Of a stretch of DNA of 36,004 nt, positions 1 to 9,260 are shown piece after piece (position 1 is the stretch's first letter; the number at the start of each line of letters is the position of its first letter). The translations under genes and the position numbers were made by a program. The DNA comes from Candidatus Helarchaeota archaeon (lineage in GTDB: Archaea > Asgardarchaeota > Lokiarchaeia > Helarchaeales > HEL-GB-A), in the NCBI GenBank assembly GCA_013375405.1, contig JABXJU010000015.1:1-36004 (forward strand). Reading direction: 5' to 3'. The notes beneath the pieces were generated by a model. The model was not told the origin of the DNA. It ran no database searches and saw only the letters and a list, made by a program, of their open reading frames with translations.

Positions 1-464
1 AAAGTTTTTTTCTTTAGACCCAAACGACTGTCCAAATTGTTATATTGGTAACAAACGTTTGTTATTGAACCGGCTAGGCGACAATAATGGAAGACATCCA
101 CAATAAGGAATATGATTAAAATAATTAGGATTACGGAAAAAATATATTTTTTCTGCTCTAATTCACGCTCCGCATTAAAAGTAAAAAATAATGCTCCCGA
201 CACCATTGCTATATATCCTAAATTCACATAAAACTGCCGATTACTCGGGGTAAACAGGTCGCTAATCATAAAAACGGATATCATGAATCCAAATGTAAGA
301 AAGAAAAATGCCCATGCTAAAATCATAGTCTTCTCCTTATCTCTTTTAAAGAATCTATAGAGAAAAACTGAGCCAAATTCTATGCACACGAGAACTATTA
401 TGGCTTCGAATATGAGTATCGGCTCTCTAAAGATTCCCGATATTGGAAATAGATCTTCTGCCAT
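1..464 (-). CDS. Partial multi-pass membrane protein, paralog of its upstream neighbour
   Basis: The frame is open from an ATG at 464 to the window edge, so the 3' end is missing. It translates to about 154 residues with roughly four hydrophobic segments. The N-terminus (FREPILIFEAIIVL) and the later FTFNAERELE stretch align with FREPLLIIEALLMVL and FSYNTEREIK of the 374-residue protein encoded 31 bases upstream, so the two genes are tandem duplicates, probably co-transcribed. By analogy the missing part may hold the soluble C-terminal domain seen in the neighbour. Paralogy is read directly from the translations; function is unknown, with membrane sensing or signalling the best guess. Confidence 0.8.
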   Translation of the reverse strand, partial: MAEDLFPISGIFREPILIFEAIIVLVCIEFGSVFLYRFFKRDKEKTMILAWAFFFLTFGFMISVFMISDLFTPSNRQFYVNLGYIAMVSGALFFTFNAERELEQKKYIFSVILIILIIFLIVDVFHYCRLAGSITNVCYQYNNLDSRLGLKKKT

Positions 465-495
465 ATATTTCACTTATTTCATTTTCTTAATTACA

Positions 496-1620
496 TTAAT
501 CTTGAAAATTTGCTTTAACTATTGCATCGAGAAACTTAAATTGTTCTAAATCGCCATCCCATTCAACTAAGTTATCTTCATAAATAAATTCAATTTGTTC
601 AGTAAATGTCTTCAATTTTGTCCGTAAAATCTCAAGGGATTCATCTGCAACTAATACATTAATTAAATATTTTCCGTGTTCAAGAAGGAGTTTTACATCA
701 CCATGATCCACGAAATCTAGCTTTTTATCACTTTTAATCAAATTTGAGATAACCTGCGATATGCTCATCAATCCCCCTGCCATAAGCAGGTCATCTATTC
801 TATTTTTTCCATCTTCGGCCTCCTCTCCGAAACTATAACGCGCAATAGATACACCGTTAATATGGATGATATTCAAAATTCTTATTTTTTGAGCCCAATC
901 AAACTCTGCTAGGCTCGGAACACCAATAAATAAAGCTGATATCAATATCATTCCTCCAATCATTAAAAAATTACCTAAAACACGTACCCATAATCCACCG
1001 AATGATGAAACGGCGATATCTGCAACGCCACCAAACCCTACAATCATTAAAACAATCCCAATCACTAATGAATAGACGTTTATTCTCCATTTTTTTTCAG
1101 GTGTTTTTGATGTAAATCTCTTGATATAAATAACAACCAAAATAATAAAGAAAAGCCAAGTCAAAATCGTAATAATAATCGGGTCCAATATCGAAATGAA
1201 CATATTAAGAATTAAAAAGCTTAAAAAACTTAACATGATCAATGAGAAAAAATGTGTTTTTACCTTAATCTCTCGTTCTGTGTTATATGAAAAAAAGAAT
1301 GCCCCAAAAACTCCTATTAAATATGATATACTTAATATAAATGCCCTCAAATCGATTGTTTGGGCATAATAATCAGCAATGATGTATAGAATATAGACGA
1401 CCGAATAGGCGCATAATAGCCCTCCCCACGCTAAAATTGTATAATTGCTTCTCGTCTTTAAAAATTTTCTCACATATATTATACCCAATTGAAAAGTTAA
1501 AACCATCAGTAATGCTTCAATTATTAATAATGGTTCTCTAAACGGATCTCCAAATGGAATATATATTGTCAAGGAATGATTCGCCACTTTAAAATTTCTT
1601 AAAATATTATATTTCAACAT
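496..1620 (-). CDS. Multi-pass membrane protein with a longin/roadblock-like C-terminal domain
   Basis: A 374-residue protein with about seven hydrophobic segments in residues 30-240, followed by a soluble domain (about 245-374). The soluble part reads like a small alpha/beta sensor: a strand (IRILNIIHINGVSIARYSFG), an amphipathic helix containing LLMAGGLMSISQVISNLIKS, two strands around KLLLEHGKYLINVLVADES, and a closing helix with WDGDLEQF. This order resembles longin/roadblock-type domains that are abundant in Asgard archaea and often linked to small GTPases; that assignment is inference. It lies just upstream of a truncated paralog on the same strand. No enzyme motif is visible. Alternatively it is a sensor of the 7TM receptor type with an unrelated output domain. 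Confidence 0.75.
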   Translation of the reverse strand: MLKYNILRNFKVANHSLTIYIPFGDPFREPLLIIEALLMVLTFQLGIIYVRKFLKTRSNYTILAWGGLLCAYSVVYILYIIADYYAQTIDLRAFILSISYLIGVFGAFFFSYNTEREIKVKTHFFSLIMLSFLSFLILNMFISILDPIIITILTWLFFIILVVIYIKRFTSKTPEKKWRINVYSLVIGIVLMIVGFGGVADIAVSSFGGLWVRVLGNFLMIGGMILISALFIGVPSLAEFDWAQKIRILNIIHINGVSIARYSFGEEAEDGKNRIDDLLMAGGLMSISQVISNLIKSDKKLDFVDHGDVKLLLEHGKYLINVLVADESLEILRTKLKTFTEQIEFIYEDNLVEWDGDLEQFKFLDAIVKANFQD

Positions 1621-1637
1621 TTAAATTTAAATAATTT

Positions 1638-2291
1638 TCATTCTATCTCACTAGACTTTGGAGGATCCGCTAAAGGACTTTTTTTTAACTCCGCCTTTGT
1701 GTCTGTGAACGGTTTTGTTATGGCAATCGATAACACCCCTGATTTAGGTAATATTCCCCCTTTAGATTTCACTAAAGGGTTCCTCCATTGGTTCAGAAAA
1801 GCAATTTTCCCTAAATCTAACCGCGGCGGTGGCTTGGGGTCTCCTGTAAAATAACCAAAGAGTATTAAAGCCAATAACTTGTAATTTTGAGGAATTTTTA
1901 GGATCTTTCGTACTGTATCGCGATTAAAGGCCCCGATCCAACAAGATCCAATATTCAATGAGTACGCGAGGAGCAGCATGTTCTGGATGGCTGCTCCCGT
2001 CTCTTCTTTCCAGGCCGTGCTATCTAAACATACAACAACCATGGCTTTCGACTGGGCGGCATGTTTTTGTTTATAGAAGACAATTTTTGCGGTATCCGCA
2101 ATTTTTTTTAAAAGTTCTTCGTCCGTAATCACTACAAAGCGTGTCTTTTGGCGATTCGCTGCCGTCGGAGCCCATCTAGCGGCTTCTACAATTTTAATTA
2201 GATCTTCCCTTGATATTGGTTCATCCGTGAATTTCCGTATACTTCTTCTATGTAGAATGGCTTCATTCACCTTCATTTTACCAACAACCAC
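1638..2291 (-). CDS. Nitroreductase-family FMN-dependent oxidoreductase
   Basis: A 217-residue member of the nitroreductase superfamily, flavoenzymes that use NAD(P)H to reduce nitro-compounds, quinones or enones, usually as cytosolic dimers. The N-terminal FMN phosphate-binding motif RRSIRKF is at residues 15-21, followed by AARWAPTAANRQ, and the mid-protein helix around AAIQNMLLLAYSLNIGSCWIG is typical of the family. Residues after about 170 form a longer tail than usual. The first ATG at 2291 and a second at 2276 (MKVNEAIL) are both possible; the second gives the usual family N-terminus. It ends 17 bases before the 374-residue gene on the same strand. The substrate cannot be inferred. Confidence 0.88.
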   Translation of the reverse strand: MVVGKMKVNEAILHRRSIRKFTDEPISREDLIKIVEAARWAPTAANRQKTRFVVITDEELLKKIADTAKIVFYKQKHAAQSKAMVVVCLDSTAWKEETGAAIQNMLLLAYSLNIGSCWIGAFNRDTVRKILKIPQNYKLLALILFGYFTGDPKPPPRLDLGKIAFLNQWRNPLVKSKGGILPKSGVLSIAITKPFTDTKAELKKSPLADPPKSSEIE

Positions 2292-2445
2292 TATCTTTTG
2301 AAATAATCTTTCAGGATCTTCGCTTTTAAAGGGATAGAATTTTAAATATTCTCTCTCAATTAATAATTTATTCAGATTGAATATTCTTAAATATCAAAAT
2401 CTAAGAATTACTTTAAACAAATTATAACAACGAAGTGAAATAAAA

Positions 2446-2925
2446 ATGAATCTGAAAGAAATACTCAACGAAATAAAGGAGAAACTTGGCTTAAATGGAA
2501 CTTTTAAATGGGCAGTTATCGGATCCTTAGTAATAATTATATTAGGGCTTATTATTTTAACTATTAATAAAGCCTTATGGGATGTTGCAGGATTTACAGA
2601 TGAGGATATCTATCGATTTCAAATGACATTAATCGCTTTGGCAGGACTCCTATTCCCTGGGATTCTATTAGGTGTAAGTATCTTAGGAACACATATATCT
2701 GAAAAAGAAAAAATTTTTGGAATTATCATAACAGCTTTAAGTATATCCCTAGCAGTCATGTCCATCTTTTTAATTTCTTATACCCTTGGCCGATATACTC
2801 CAAAAACCGAATTTCTTTCCTATTATCGTGGAATTATGGCTTGTATTATAATTGCTGATGGAATGCTCGCCCTATGTATATTTGCTGGAATCAAGAATAT
2901 TTTGGACTCTAGATCAAAGCCATAG
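2446..2925 (+). CDS. Small four-helix membrane protein, unknown function
   Basis: A 159-residue protein with a short charged N-terminus (about 20 residues) and four predicted transmembrane helices. The ATG is preceded by GTGA eight bases upstream, a good archaeal ribosome binding site. No catalytic motif or known family is recognisable. The segment ALWDVAGFTDED after helix 1 resembles VLWEYADWT at the same place in the 157-residue protein encoded at 3162, and both have four helices, so they may be diverged tandem paralogs. It is divergent from the nitroreductase gene, with about 150 AT-rich bases between them. Confidence 0.75.
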   Translation: MNLKEILNEIKEKLGLNGTFKWAVIGSLVIIILGLIILTINKALWDVAGFTDEDIYRFQMTLIALAGLLFPGILLGVSILGTHISEKEKIFGIIITALSISLAVMSIFLISYTLGRYTPKTEFLSYYRGIMACIIIADGMLALCIFAGIKNILDSRSKP

Positions 2926-3161
2926 TCGATGGAATCCAATAATTATCTCCTATTTTTTTATTTTAAAATAGAATAATTTCTATTAAGAACATTCTAAACA
3001 ACTGCTTGAGTGAGTAAACTAAAATTCCTGTCCTTCTATTTCTTTTTTCTAGATCTTGTCATTCTCTTCAAGGGTTTGAGCATATTCTTTTAAATGCTTT
3101 TTGAAATAGTATCTTTAAAAATCAATAACAGTTTTCCCAAATTCCATTAGGTGAATTAAAG

Positions 3162-3635
3162 ATGTCTTCTGAAGAGGAACCTGATTTTTCCAAACCTAAA
3201 ATTGCTTCGATAATAATACTTTCGGGTATGATTGCAGCTTTGATCCTCCACCGCGTTCTATGGGAATATGCCGATTGGACCCTTACCTTCTTTTTTGTAA
3301 GGGAGCGACGTGCCATGCTTGGTTTAGGTGTACTTATTCCTGCATGCGTTCTGGCATTAACCATTGTTGGTCCCAAAATTTATGACAAAAGTGAATACAT
3401 ATCCCTAATTTTTGGGATTGCATTAATTGCTATTGGCGGTATTTTAATTATAGTAACTGCAGTTCAGATCGTGAATAATATTGGCGATTTAATTGATAAA
3501 CTTGGTAATGTTCCAAATGTAACTGGCTTCTATATCACATACATTATAATAGCGATAGCTGGTGCAGGCTTATCAGTGCTTATCCTACTTGGTGGAATTG
3601 ATCTGATAAAGTATTACAATACCACGAATCTATAA
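3162..3635 (+). CDS. Small four-helix membrane protein, possible paralog of the 2446 gene
   Basis: A 157-residue protein with an acidic N-terminus and four hydrophobic helices. The start at 3162 is supported by AGGTGA eight bases upstream and a TATA-like TTTAAAAA around 3113-3120. The region after helix 1 (HRVLWEYADWT) resembles the corresponding part of the 2446 gene product. The third hydrophobic segment is followed by a polar loop (NNIGDLIDKLGNVPN) and a last helix. No family is recognised. A frame on the opposite strand overlaps it but codes only for a low-complexity shadow. Confidence 0.75.
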   Translation: MSSEEEPDFSKPKIASIIILSGMIAALILHRVLWEYADWTLTFFFVRERRAMLGLGVLIPACVLALTIVGPKIYDKSEYISLIFGIALIAIGGILIIVTAVQIVNNIGDLIDKLGNVPNVTGFYITYIIIAIAGAGLSVLILLGGIDLIKYYNTTNL

Positions 3636-3655
3636 ACCTATAATCTCTTAATTTC

Positions 3656-3692
3656 CTTCTTTTTTCCCTAATATTCAAAATAGTTTTTTTAA
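3656..3692 (+). terminator. Oligo-T terminator candidate
   Basis: Two T tracts (3660-3665 and 3683-3690) follow the stop codon of the 157-residue membrane protein gene in the convergent gap before the HAD phosphatase gene. Archaeal RNA polymerase commonly stops at such U-rich runs. No hairpin is evident. Confidence 0.35.
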
Positions 3693-3712
3693 GAGCAGAT
3701 GAATCGCATTTC

Positions 3713-4453
3713 CTATAAAAGAGTATCAAAAATCAGAGTTTTTTCAAATTGAGAGAGCTCTATTAAAAACTGTAAGGCCGCATTAATATCCTTGACGATT
3801 TTGGGTGCGAATTGCTTAAAAATTTCAGCGGTTCTAGCAAAAGTGATGCGAATCTTTCCGTATAAGAACATTGGTACATCATTCTTTCCATCACCAATCA
3901 CTGCAGTATCTTCCAAAGGAATCTTAAGTTCTTCTTGTATGATTTTTAATGCTACTCCCTTGTCAATATTAAGAGGAATTATGTCCAGAGCGCCTCCCGT
4001 TTTAAAATTCTTGAGATGACTTATTTTTTCTTCTTCAAATATGCGATCGCAAAATGCATAAACCTCTGCAATATCAAAATCCATCCCGAAGAGACTTAAC
4101 GTAACTTGATTTGGTTGAATCCAGATTTTCTCTCCAAATTCTTTAAGAAGTGCAGTCCGAACCTTCTCCATTTCCTCTTTAGCAACAGAGGTCATTTCTA
4201 ATACGAGCGGATTACGCGGCGGGAATGCGTGATTAAAGTGGATCACACCGCCATTGTCACCTATAAGAATCATATTTTTTAATCCCACCTGCCTTACTAA
4301 CCCTGAAAGGTAGGAGGTAGGTTTCCCTGAGGTAAGAATCAACTTAACTTCTTCTTTCTGAAGTTGTTGAAGTAATTTAACGGTTTCTAGTTGAATGGGT
4401 TGATTCAAATCAGCGAGTGTACCATCTAGATCCATTGCGACTAATTGAAGCAT
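3713..4453 (-). CDS. HAD-superfamily sugar-phosphatase-like protein (Cof type)
   Basis: A 246-residue HAD hydrolase with a C2-type cap. Motif I is DLDGT, with nucleophile D8 and acid/base D10; motif II is the SGK following LILT; the Mg-binding motif is GDGKNDVPMF. The cap lies between, about residues 85-190. Members dephosphorylate phosphorylated sugars or sugar acids such as mannosyl-3-phosphoglycerate, sucrose phosphate or phosphoglycolate; the exact substrate cannot be read. The gene begins 12 bases after the PfkB kinase gene on the same strand, so the pair is probably one transcript acting on related sugars. Confidence 0.88.
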   Translation of the reverse strand: MLQLVAMDLDGTLADLNQPIQLETVKLLQQLQKEEVKLILTSGKPTSYLSGLVRQVGLKNMILIGDNGGVIHFNHAFPPRNPLVLEMTSVAKEEMEKVRTALLKEFGEKIWIQPNQVTLSLFGMDFDIAEVYAFCDRIFEEEKISHLKNFKTGGALDIIPLNIDKGVALKIIQEELKIPLEDTAVIGDGKNDVPMFLYGKIRITFARTAEIFKQFAPKIVKDINAALQFLIELSQFEKTLIFDTLL

Positions 4454-4465
4454 TAAACATCCCTT

Positions 4466-5476
4466 CTATTTCATATAATTTTCCTTAATCTCCGGGATAT
4501 ACATGATATCTTCAATTTTAGGGAGATTCCACGCACCTTTCCGCGTCGTGGAAAGGGCTGCGAACGTGTTAGCAAATGTCATAATTTGATTTAATTCGTT
4601 CTCAGTTAAGTTTAAACTCCTTAATTTCCCCATTTTATGAAGTATATATAAAAGACTTCCAAAAAAAGCGTCTCCTGCTCCAACCGTATCTTTAGCAACC
4701 ACTTTATAGACATCTTGCACAATATCAAGTTTTATCTTATGATTTTCAATTAAAAGTAATCGACTTCCTTTTTTTCCCATGGTAATTGCCAATAATTTCG
4801 GATCAAACTTCGTATATATCTCCTTCAGGGCTTCATCTAAGTCAAGCCTCTTTCCGGCTATATGAGAGCCAATTTCAAGTGCTTCACCTAAACCTAATTT
4901 GAGTATGTCCACATCATTTAACGCTTGATCGGCTAATTTCCACATCTCATCGAGCTTGTATTTCCATAAATCAAGACGAAAATTGACATCACATGTAATT
5001 GTACAGTGGCCCTTTGCGAGCGAGATTGCCTCGAATGTGGTGCTGCGTGAAGGTTCCATTAAAAGCGACACACTTCCAAAATTTAATACTTCTGCACTTT
5101 GAATATAATCCTTATTTAAATCGCTAATATTCATGAAATTATAGGCTACATTCGTATATAGCGTAAAATCGGGCTTAGCTTTCTTTAGTTCTACAAAAAC
5201 TGCTCCAGTATGGTGCTTTTTGTCTCGCATGACTTGACTTGTATCAACCCCTTTAGTTTGCAACGTTTCAAGAAGAAAATCACCAAAGGGATCATCACCA
5301 ACGCGTGAAATTAGACCTGTTTTTGCCCCCAGTGAACTCGCGACCACCAAGACATTTGTCGGTGCTCCCCCTGGAAACTTTATGAACGAAGCCACATCTT
5401 TCAGGTCAATATCTGCCTCGTTCGAAATGAAATCAATTAGAACTTCACCAATACTTATTATCTCAGGCATGTCCAT
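4466..5476 (-). CDS. PfkB-family carbohydrate kinase (fructokinase-like)
   Basis: A 336-residue ribokinase/PfkB kinase, which transfers phosphate from ATP to a sugar hydroxyl. The N-terminal glycine motif FPGGAPTNV (residues 34-42) and the C-terminal signature DTVGAGDAFFGSLLY, with catalytic base D269, are intact. The overall pattern (IGEVLIDF start, GGAPTNVA-like motif) is closest to fructokinases, but substrate choice within this family is hard to predict. ATG at 5476 or the third codon (MPEIIS) could be the start. The HAD phosphatase follows after 12 bases, suggesting linked sugar-phosphate metabolism. Confidence 0.9.
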   Translation of the reverse strand: MDMPEIISIGEVLIDFISNEADIDLKDVASFIKFPGGAPTNVLVVASSLGAKTGLISRVGDDPFGDFLLETLQTKGVDTSQVMRDKKHHTGAVFVELKKAKPDFTLYTNVAYNFMNISDLNKDYIQSAEVLNFGSVSLLMEPSRSTTFEAISLAKGHCTITCDVNFRLDLWKYKLDEMWKLADQALNDVDILKLGLGEALEIGSHIAGKRLDLDEALKEIYTKFDPKLLAITMGKKGSRLLLIENHKIKLDIVQDVYKVVAKDTVGAGDAFFGSLLYILHKMGKLRSLNLTENELNQIMTFANTFAALSTTRKGAWNLPKIEDIMYIPEIKENYMK

Positions 5477-5638
5477 CCTCTCACAATTCTTTCACTCACA
5501 TAAATTTCTTTTTCACTTTCCCTTAAACTACAACCTCTAATAAATTATTTCAAATTAATGTGAGGAGTTAATATTTCATAATATATGTCAGAAAGTATCG
5601 GATTATATCTTCATTAAAAAAAGAAATAGATTATAAAA

Positions 5639-6262
5639 TTAGTCCTTCTTTTCAATCACGTTACGTATTGCTTTTAGATTCTCATTGATTTCCCCAAGCA
5701 GATTGAGTTCCGTAGGAATCTTTTCCTTGACAGGTATTTCCTCTGCGAGCCCTTCCTTTCGATACCCAAGTTTAGGGCGTATTAATTCAACGATTTCCTC
5801 TGGATTCCGAATACCTGGGATAATCCCTTCTGCTGAACCATAGGAGGATCCAGCTCTCATGGTAAAACCAGCAGTTTCAATCTTCAAAGTTGCGATTCCA
5901 TGCTTTCTTTGAAAATATCCCCGATGAATATTGAGATTTTGGATTCGTCCATACGGAATATGACGCTCCGTTTTTGTGATGACTCCTTCATGAATAAGAA
6001 TCCCTTGTTCTTGGAGCAAAAACCGAAAATTCTGATAGTACCGATTCAGCCAAGCATTAATAAGTAAGTAAATAGAGGATGGAATTGCAAGTAATAGCAC
6101 AAGTAATACCAAAAACACAGAAAATGGCGTGCTATATTTAATTGCCGTAATTCCGAATATAATTGTCAAGGGCAACATCCAAGGAATAAAAAACGCGATG
6201 ACTACGATCTTATTTTTCAATTTCTCAACAGTTAAATAATTATTATCTAAACCCTGTTCCAT
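5639..6262 (-). CDS. PH-domain membrane protein (YdbS/DUF304-like)
   Basis: A 207-residue protein with two adjacent transmembrane helices (about 18-70) followed by a bacterial-type PH domain (bPH2, formerly DUF304). The domain hallmarks are visible: RHIPYGRIQNLNIHRGYFQR, then HGIATLKIETAG. Relatives (YdbS/YdbT) are membrane-associated proteins of poorly known role, in some bacteria linked to resistance to membrane stress. The C-terminal 40 residues are charged and probably cytosolic. It is a single gene, divergent from the nitrilase-like gene downstream. Confidence 0.82.
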   Translation of the reverse strand: MEQGLDNNYLTVEKLKNKIVVIAFFIPWMLPLTIIFGITAIKYSTPFSVFLVLLVLLLAIPSSIYLLINAWLNRYYQNFRFLLQEQGILIHEGVITKTERHIPYGRIQNLNIHRGYFQRKHGIATLKIETAGFTMRAGSSYGSAEGIIPGIRNPEEIVELIRPKLGYRKEGLAEEIPVKEKIPTELNLLGEINENLKAIRNVIEKKD

Positions 6263-6351
6263 AAAATCCCACTTCTAACTGACAAAGGTTCACTCTGCAT
6301 TTGTTAATAATATGTTAAATAGTTACAACATAAAATACATAAAAAAGAAGG

Positions 6352-7293
6352 ATGGTTAGGTATGTTAATCGGGTGCGTTGTATGAAAGTAAATATTGCAT
6401 GTTTGCAAATGGCATCGAAACCCTATGATTGGGACTATAATATCGAAAAAGCAACGGCGATGATAAAGGAGGCTGTGAATAATGGGGCTGACATATGTAT
6501 ATTACCAGAAGTATTTATTCCAGGGTACTCGCTCACTGATGAAAATTTTCGACAGGCTGAGCCTCTGGATGGTCCCACGGTTTCAATACTTAAGCAAATA
6601 GCAAAGGAATTGAATGTATATATTACAGGATCGATTATTGAAAAAACCAAAACTGAATTCTATAATACCATGGTTTTTGTAGGGCCTAAAGGGTTGATGG
6701 GCACCTACCATAAAATGAACGTATTTTCATTAGAACTGAAGTATTGGAAGCGAGGCAACGAAGGAACCATTGTTAATACTGAGTTTGGAACAATTGGATT
6801 AGGGATTTGTGCTGATATGATCTATCCACCATTATGGAAACAATATCCAGGCAAAGTAGATCTAATTCTTATTTGTTCTGCTTGGCCCGAATCCCCATCA
6901 GGAATTAAATTAAGTTATACCTCACATTTTACACAGTTATGTAAAGATTTACCCATTCAGATTTCGAAAGTGTTCCACATTCCGACTGCATATTGTAATG
7001 CATGCCATGTTGGCGGAACATGGCCTCTCAATCTCGGTTTCATGTGTTGTGCTGGACTCTCAGAAATTGTCGATAGGGGACGTGTTGTAGCCTCAGCCAA
7101 TTCTCGCAAGGAACAAATCATCCAAGCTGTCGTTGAAACTAGTAAAGACCGCCCCTTGGTTAATCCAATACATTTTAAGAATTGGATTAAATATCCCCTT
7201 CGCGAGAAGATCCTGCGATTGTTGGTTGAAAAATTGGCAGCATACTATGCCTCTTTTTATTATCGGCGGAATAAGAAAAAATATTTGGATTAA
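6352..7293 (+). CDS. Carbon-nitrogen hydrolase (nitrilase superfamily)
   Basis: A cytosolic amidase/nitrilase-fold enzyme that hydrolyses non-peptide C-N bonds. The Glu-Lys-Cys triad is complete: E53 in LPEVFIPGY, K121 in YHKMNVF and C153 in GLGICADMIYPP (numbered from the ATG at 6352). The family fold normally begins a few residues before the ACLQM strand, so the in-frame ATG at 6382 (MKVNIACLQM) is the likelier start, giving about 303 residues; the ten residues before it look unlike the family. The last 35 residues are basic and end in a lysine/arginine-rich tail. The substrate (amide, carbamoyl compound or N-acyl compound) cannot be decided. Confidence 0.88.
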   Translation: MVRYVNRVRCMKVNIACLQMASKPYDWDYNIEKATAMIKEAVNNGADICILPEVFIPGYSLTDENFRQAEPLDGPTVSILKQIAKELNVYITGSIIEKTKTEFYNTMVFVGPKGLMGTYHKMNVFSLELKYWKRGNEGTIVNTEFGTIGLGICADMIYPPLWKQYPGKVDLILICSAWPESPSGIKLSYTSHFTQLCKDLPIQISKVFHIPTAYCNACHVGGTWPLNLGFMCCAGLSEIVDRGRVVASANSRKEQIIQAVVETSKDRPLVNPIHFKNWIKYPLREKILRLLVEKLAAYYASFYYRRNKKKYLD

Positions 7294-7343
7294 TGATTCC
7301 GAAATATTCTTTGCCTGCATAGATCGTTCTTGTATGTGGTTTT

Positions 7344-7808
7344 ATGAATTCACAAGAAGACAAACCACGTTTGAAGTGGGTTATCAAATTCAAATTCAAG
7401 AAAGAATACGTAAATTTACTCACAGATCTGAAAGATACCCCAATATTTACTGAAAAATATCCTGTATTCAAGATGCAGCTTGCAGAAGAGATCTTGAGCA
7501 GTAAAGTAAATCATTATTTCCATATAAAACAAGAAGAAGCCTTCACGGAAATTAAAGATCCGACTGGAAAGACTGTGCCTTACGATTCATGCCTTTTCAT
7601 TTTGGGAATATCAAAGGAACTTGGGATAATTAAGTTACTTTTTTTCCCCCAATCTGAAGGGCGACTTGTTTTGGTAGGATTGGATGAAGTTTGGATAAAA
7701 GTCTTAGAAAAGATTGAAGAATCTCAGCGTTTAACAGTCCTAACGAATGTAGTAGCCTCATTTGTTACAAAAAAAGATGTTTGGAACCAAATTTTTCTCG
7801 TCTATTAA
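7344..7808 (+). CDS. Hypothetical protein, 154 residues
   Basis: A soluble alpha/beta-looking protein of unknown family. It follows the nitrilase-like gene by 50 bases on the same strand and ends three bases from the stop codon of the convergent 479-residue membrane gene, a very compact arrangement. Composition and frame usage look coding; frames overlapping its 5' end on the other strand appear to be shadows. There are no transmembrane helices, cysteine clusters or nucleotide-binding motifs. No function is proposed. Confidence 0.65.
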   Translation: MNSQEDKPRLKWVIKFKFKKEYVNLLTDLKDTPIFTEKYPVFKMQLAEEILSSKVNHYFHIKQEEAFTEIKDPTGKTVPYDSCLFILGISKELGIIKLLFFPQSEGRLVLVGLDEVWIKVLEKIEESQRLTVLTNVVASFVTKKDVWNQIFLVY

Positions 7809-7811
7809 AAA

Positions 7812-9251
7812 TTACGCTACCCCGCGCCGTTCCGCGAGGATCACTTTTCCTTTCGTTTTTTCTACTTCTTCTATTTTTGGGAGTCGTCGCAACTTGAGAA
7901 TAGTCCCTATGGTTGGGAATAATAACACGAAAGGAATGGTTAGGACGATAACTGCAGAAATAGTCTGAATTTCAAGGTAAGAGGTAGTGGGACCAGGTAG
8001 GATTGCTAGGAGATCAAAAACGAGGAATGGACTAAAGCAAAGAAGGATAAATACAAAAACTAACAAAACCCGATAACTTATTCCAATTAAAGATGCTTTT
8101 GCCAATTTTTCTGCAGATGGTAGAGAAGCTTTGGCGGTTAAACTGCTTCTTGCTTCTGGATCTCTTATGTAGAGTTCCTCTAAATAAGTCTGCAAATGTT
8201 GATAATCCCGTAAACTCGAAATTCTTAATTGCGCCTCCTTATCATAGACACCCTTCTCAATCACTTCTCGCATAAAATCAAACGCTTCTGAACTGAAAAA
8301 TTTTCGAATAGATATAGCATGGAGCTCTGCTCTAGCTTGCAATTGCTCTGTACTCTGTTCCCCAAGTTTTTCAAGCTTTTGTAACTGCTCAGTAATGGCA
8401 TGTTCTCTTTCAAGCGATGGCTTTGCCACTTCATAGTTATAAGCTGCTAGGTAAGTAACTTCCAAGAAGAGGAAAGTGAGGAACGCCGCAAGAAAAATTG
8501 GATTAGTAACGAACTCCACAAAATTTAAATTAACAACAGAATTCGAGAGAGTGTCAAGATAAAAAGACGGAATCGTATTAAAGAGATCTAGAGAAGTATA
8601 ACTTACTGCTAATATAAAAAATGCAAAGCAAAAATAAAAAATTGCGCGAGAATTCTTTTTGAATGCGTTTTTTAATGCTAATAAAATAAGTAATAATCCA
8701 AAAAACGAAAACCCAACCTTCCAAATAATAGACACTATCGGGACCAAAAAGGCCAAAAACGGCGGGAGAAACGTGGCAAGGCCCGCTGGACTGAGATGAT
8801 GGGCGTATTGGGTCAGTGTGACCAAAATCAACATTCCAATTAAGAAGAGAAATGCCCGGAATGACCACTTAGGATCACATTTCTTTAGGAATAATACCAT
8901 CGAAACGATTGCCACGACAATACAAACTTCAAACCCAAAATAGTAAATTGAGACGGTATAATTATCCCAAAAATGAGCCCAATCGAAAGGAAATGAAACC
9001 GCTCCACCAGAAAACAAGTTCCCTACAATCTTAAATGTATACATAAAAAAGTAAATGAATGCATTCCAGATATTAATTTCAGGATCCCCAATCGTAAAGG
9101 GATACGGGAGCGGATCAAGTGTTCCTGGTAATAACTCGGGGGCAACTGGTTTCCATGGGTGAAAAACAACAATACTTAACAAACAATACAAGGTGAAAAT
9201 GAAGACAACAATTGAAATCACCCTGAGCGCATTCACAACTGACTTCATCAT
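7812..9251 (-). CDS. Polytopic membrane protein, last gene of the MoxR/DUF58 cluster
   Basis: A 479-residue protein with about seven transmembrane helices in residues 1-285, a charged helical cytoplasmic segment (about 286-390, with coiled-coil-like QLQKLEKLGEQSTEQLQAR), and two more helices before a basic tail. The start at 9251 is strongly supported by GGTGAT just upstream. It begins 9 bases after the DUF58 gene, so it belongs to the MoxR-DUF58 operon, whose other members include surface and membrane proteins. No family is recognised; by position it may be a membrane partner of the MoxR/DUF58 pair. Confidence 0.75.
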   Translation of the reverse strand: MMKSVVNALRVISIVVFIFTLYCLLSIVVFHPWKPVAPELLPGTLDPLPYPFTIGDPEINIWNAFIYFFMYTFKIVGNLFSGGAVSFPFDWAHFWDNYTVSIYYFGFEVCIVVAIVSMVLFLKKCDPKWSFRAFLFLIGMLILVTLTQYAHHLSPAGLATFLPPFLAFLVPIVSIIWKVGFSFFGLLLILLALKNAFKKNSRAIFYFCFAFFILAVSYTSLDLFNTIPSFYLDTLSNSVVNLNFVEFVTNPIFLAAFLTFLFLEVTYLAAYNYEVAKPSLEREHAITEQLQKLEKLGEQSTEQLQARAELHAISIRKFFSSEAFDFMREVIEKGVYDKEAQLRISSLRDYQHLQTYLEELYIRDPEARSSLTAKASLPSAEKLAKASLIGISYRVLLVFVFILLCFSPFLVFDLLAILPGPTTSYLEIQTISAVIVLTIPFVLLFPTIGTILKLRRLPKIEEVEKTKGKVILAERRGVA

Positions 9252-9260
9252 TTATCACCT

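Noticed and set aside
3122..3376. 84-codon frame on the minus strand
   Set aside because: Entirely within the 157-residue membrane protein frame, which has a good ribosome site and clear helices.
7093..7471. Several overlapping frames near the end of the nitrilase-like gene
   Set aside because: They overlap two well-supported genes and show no ribosome site or recognisable domain.
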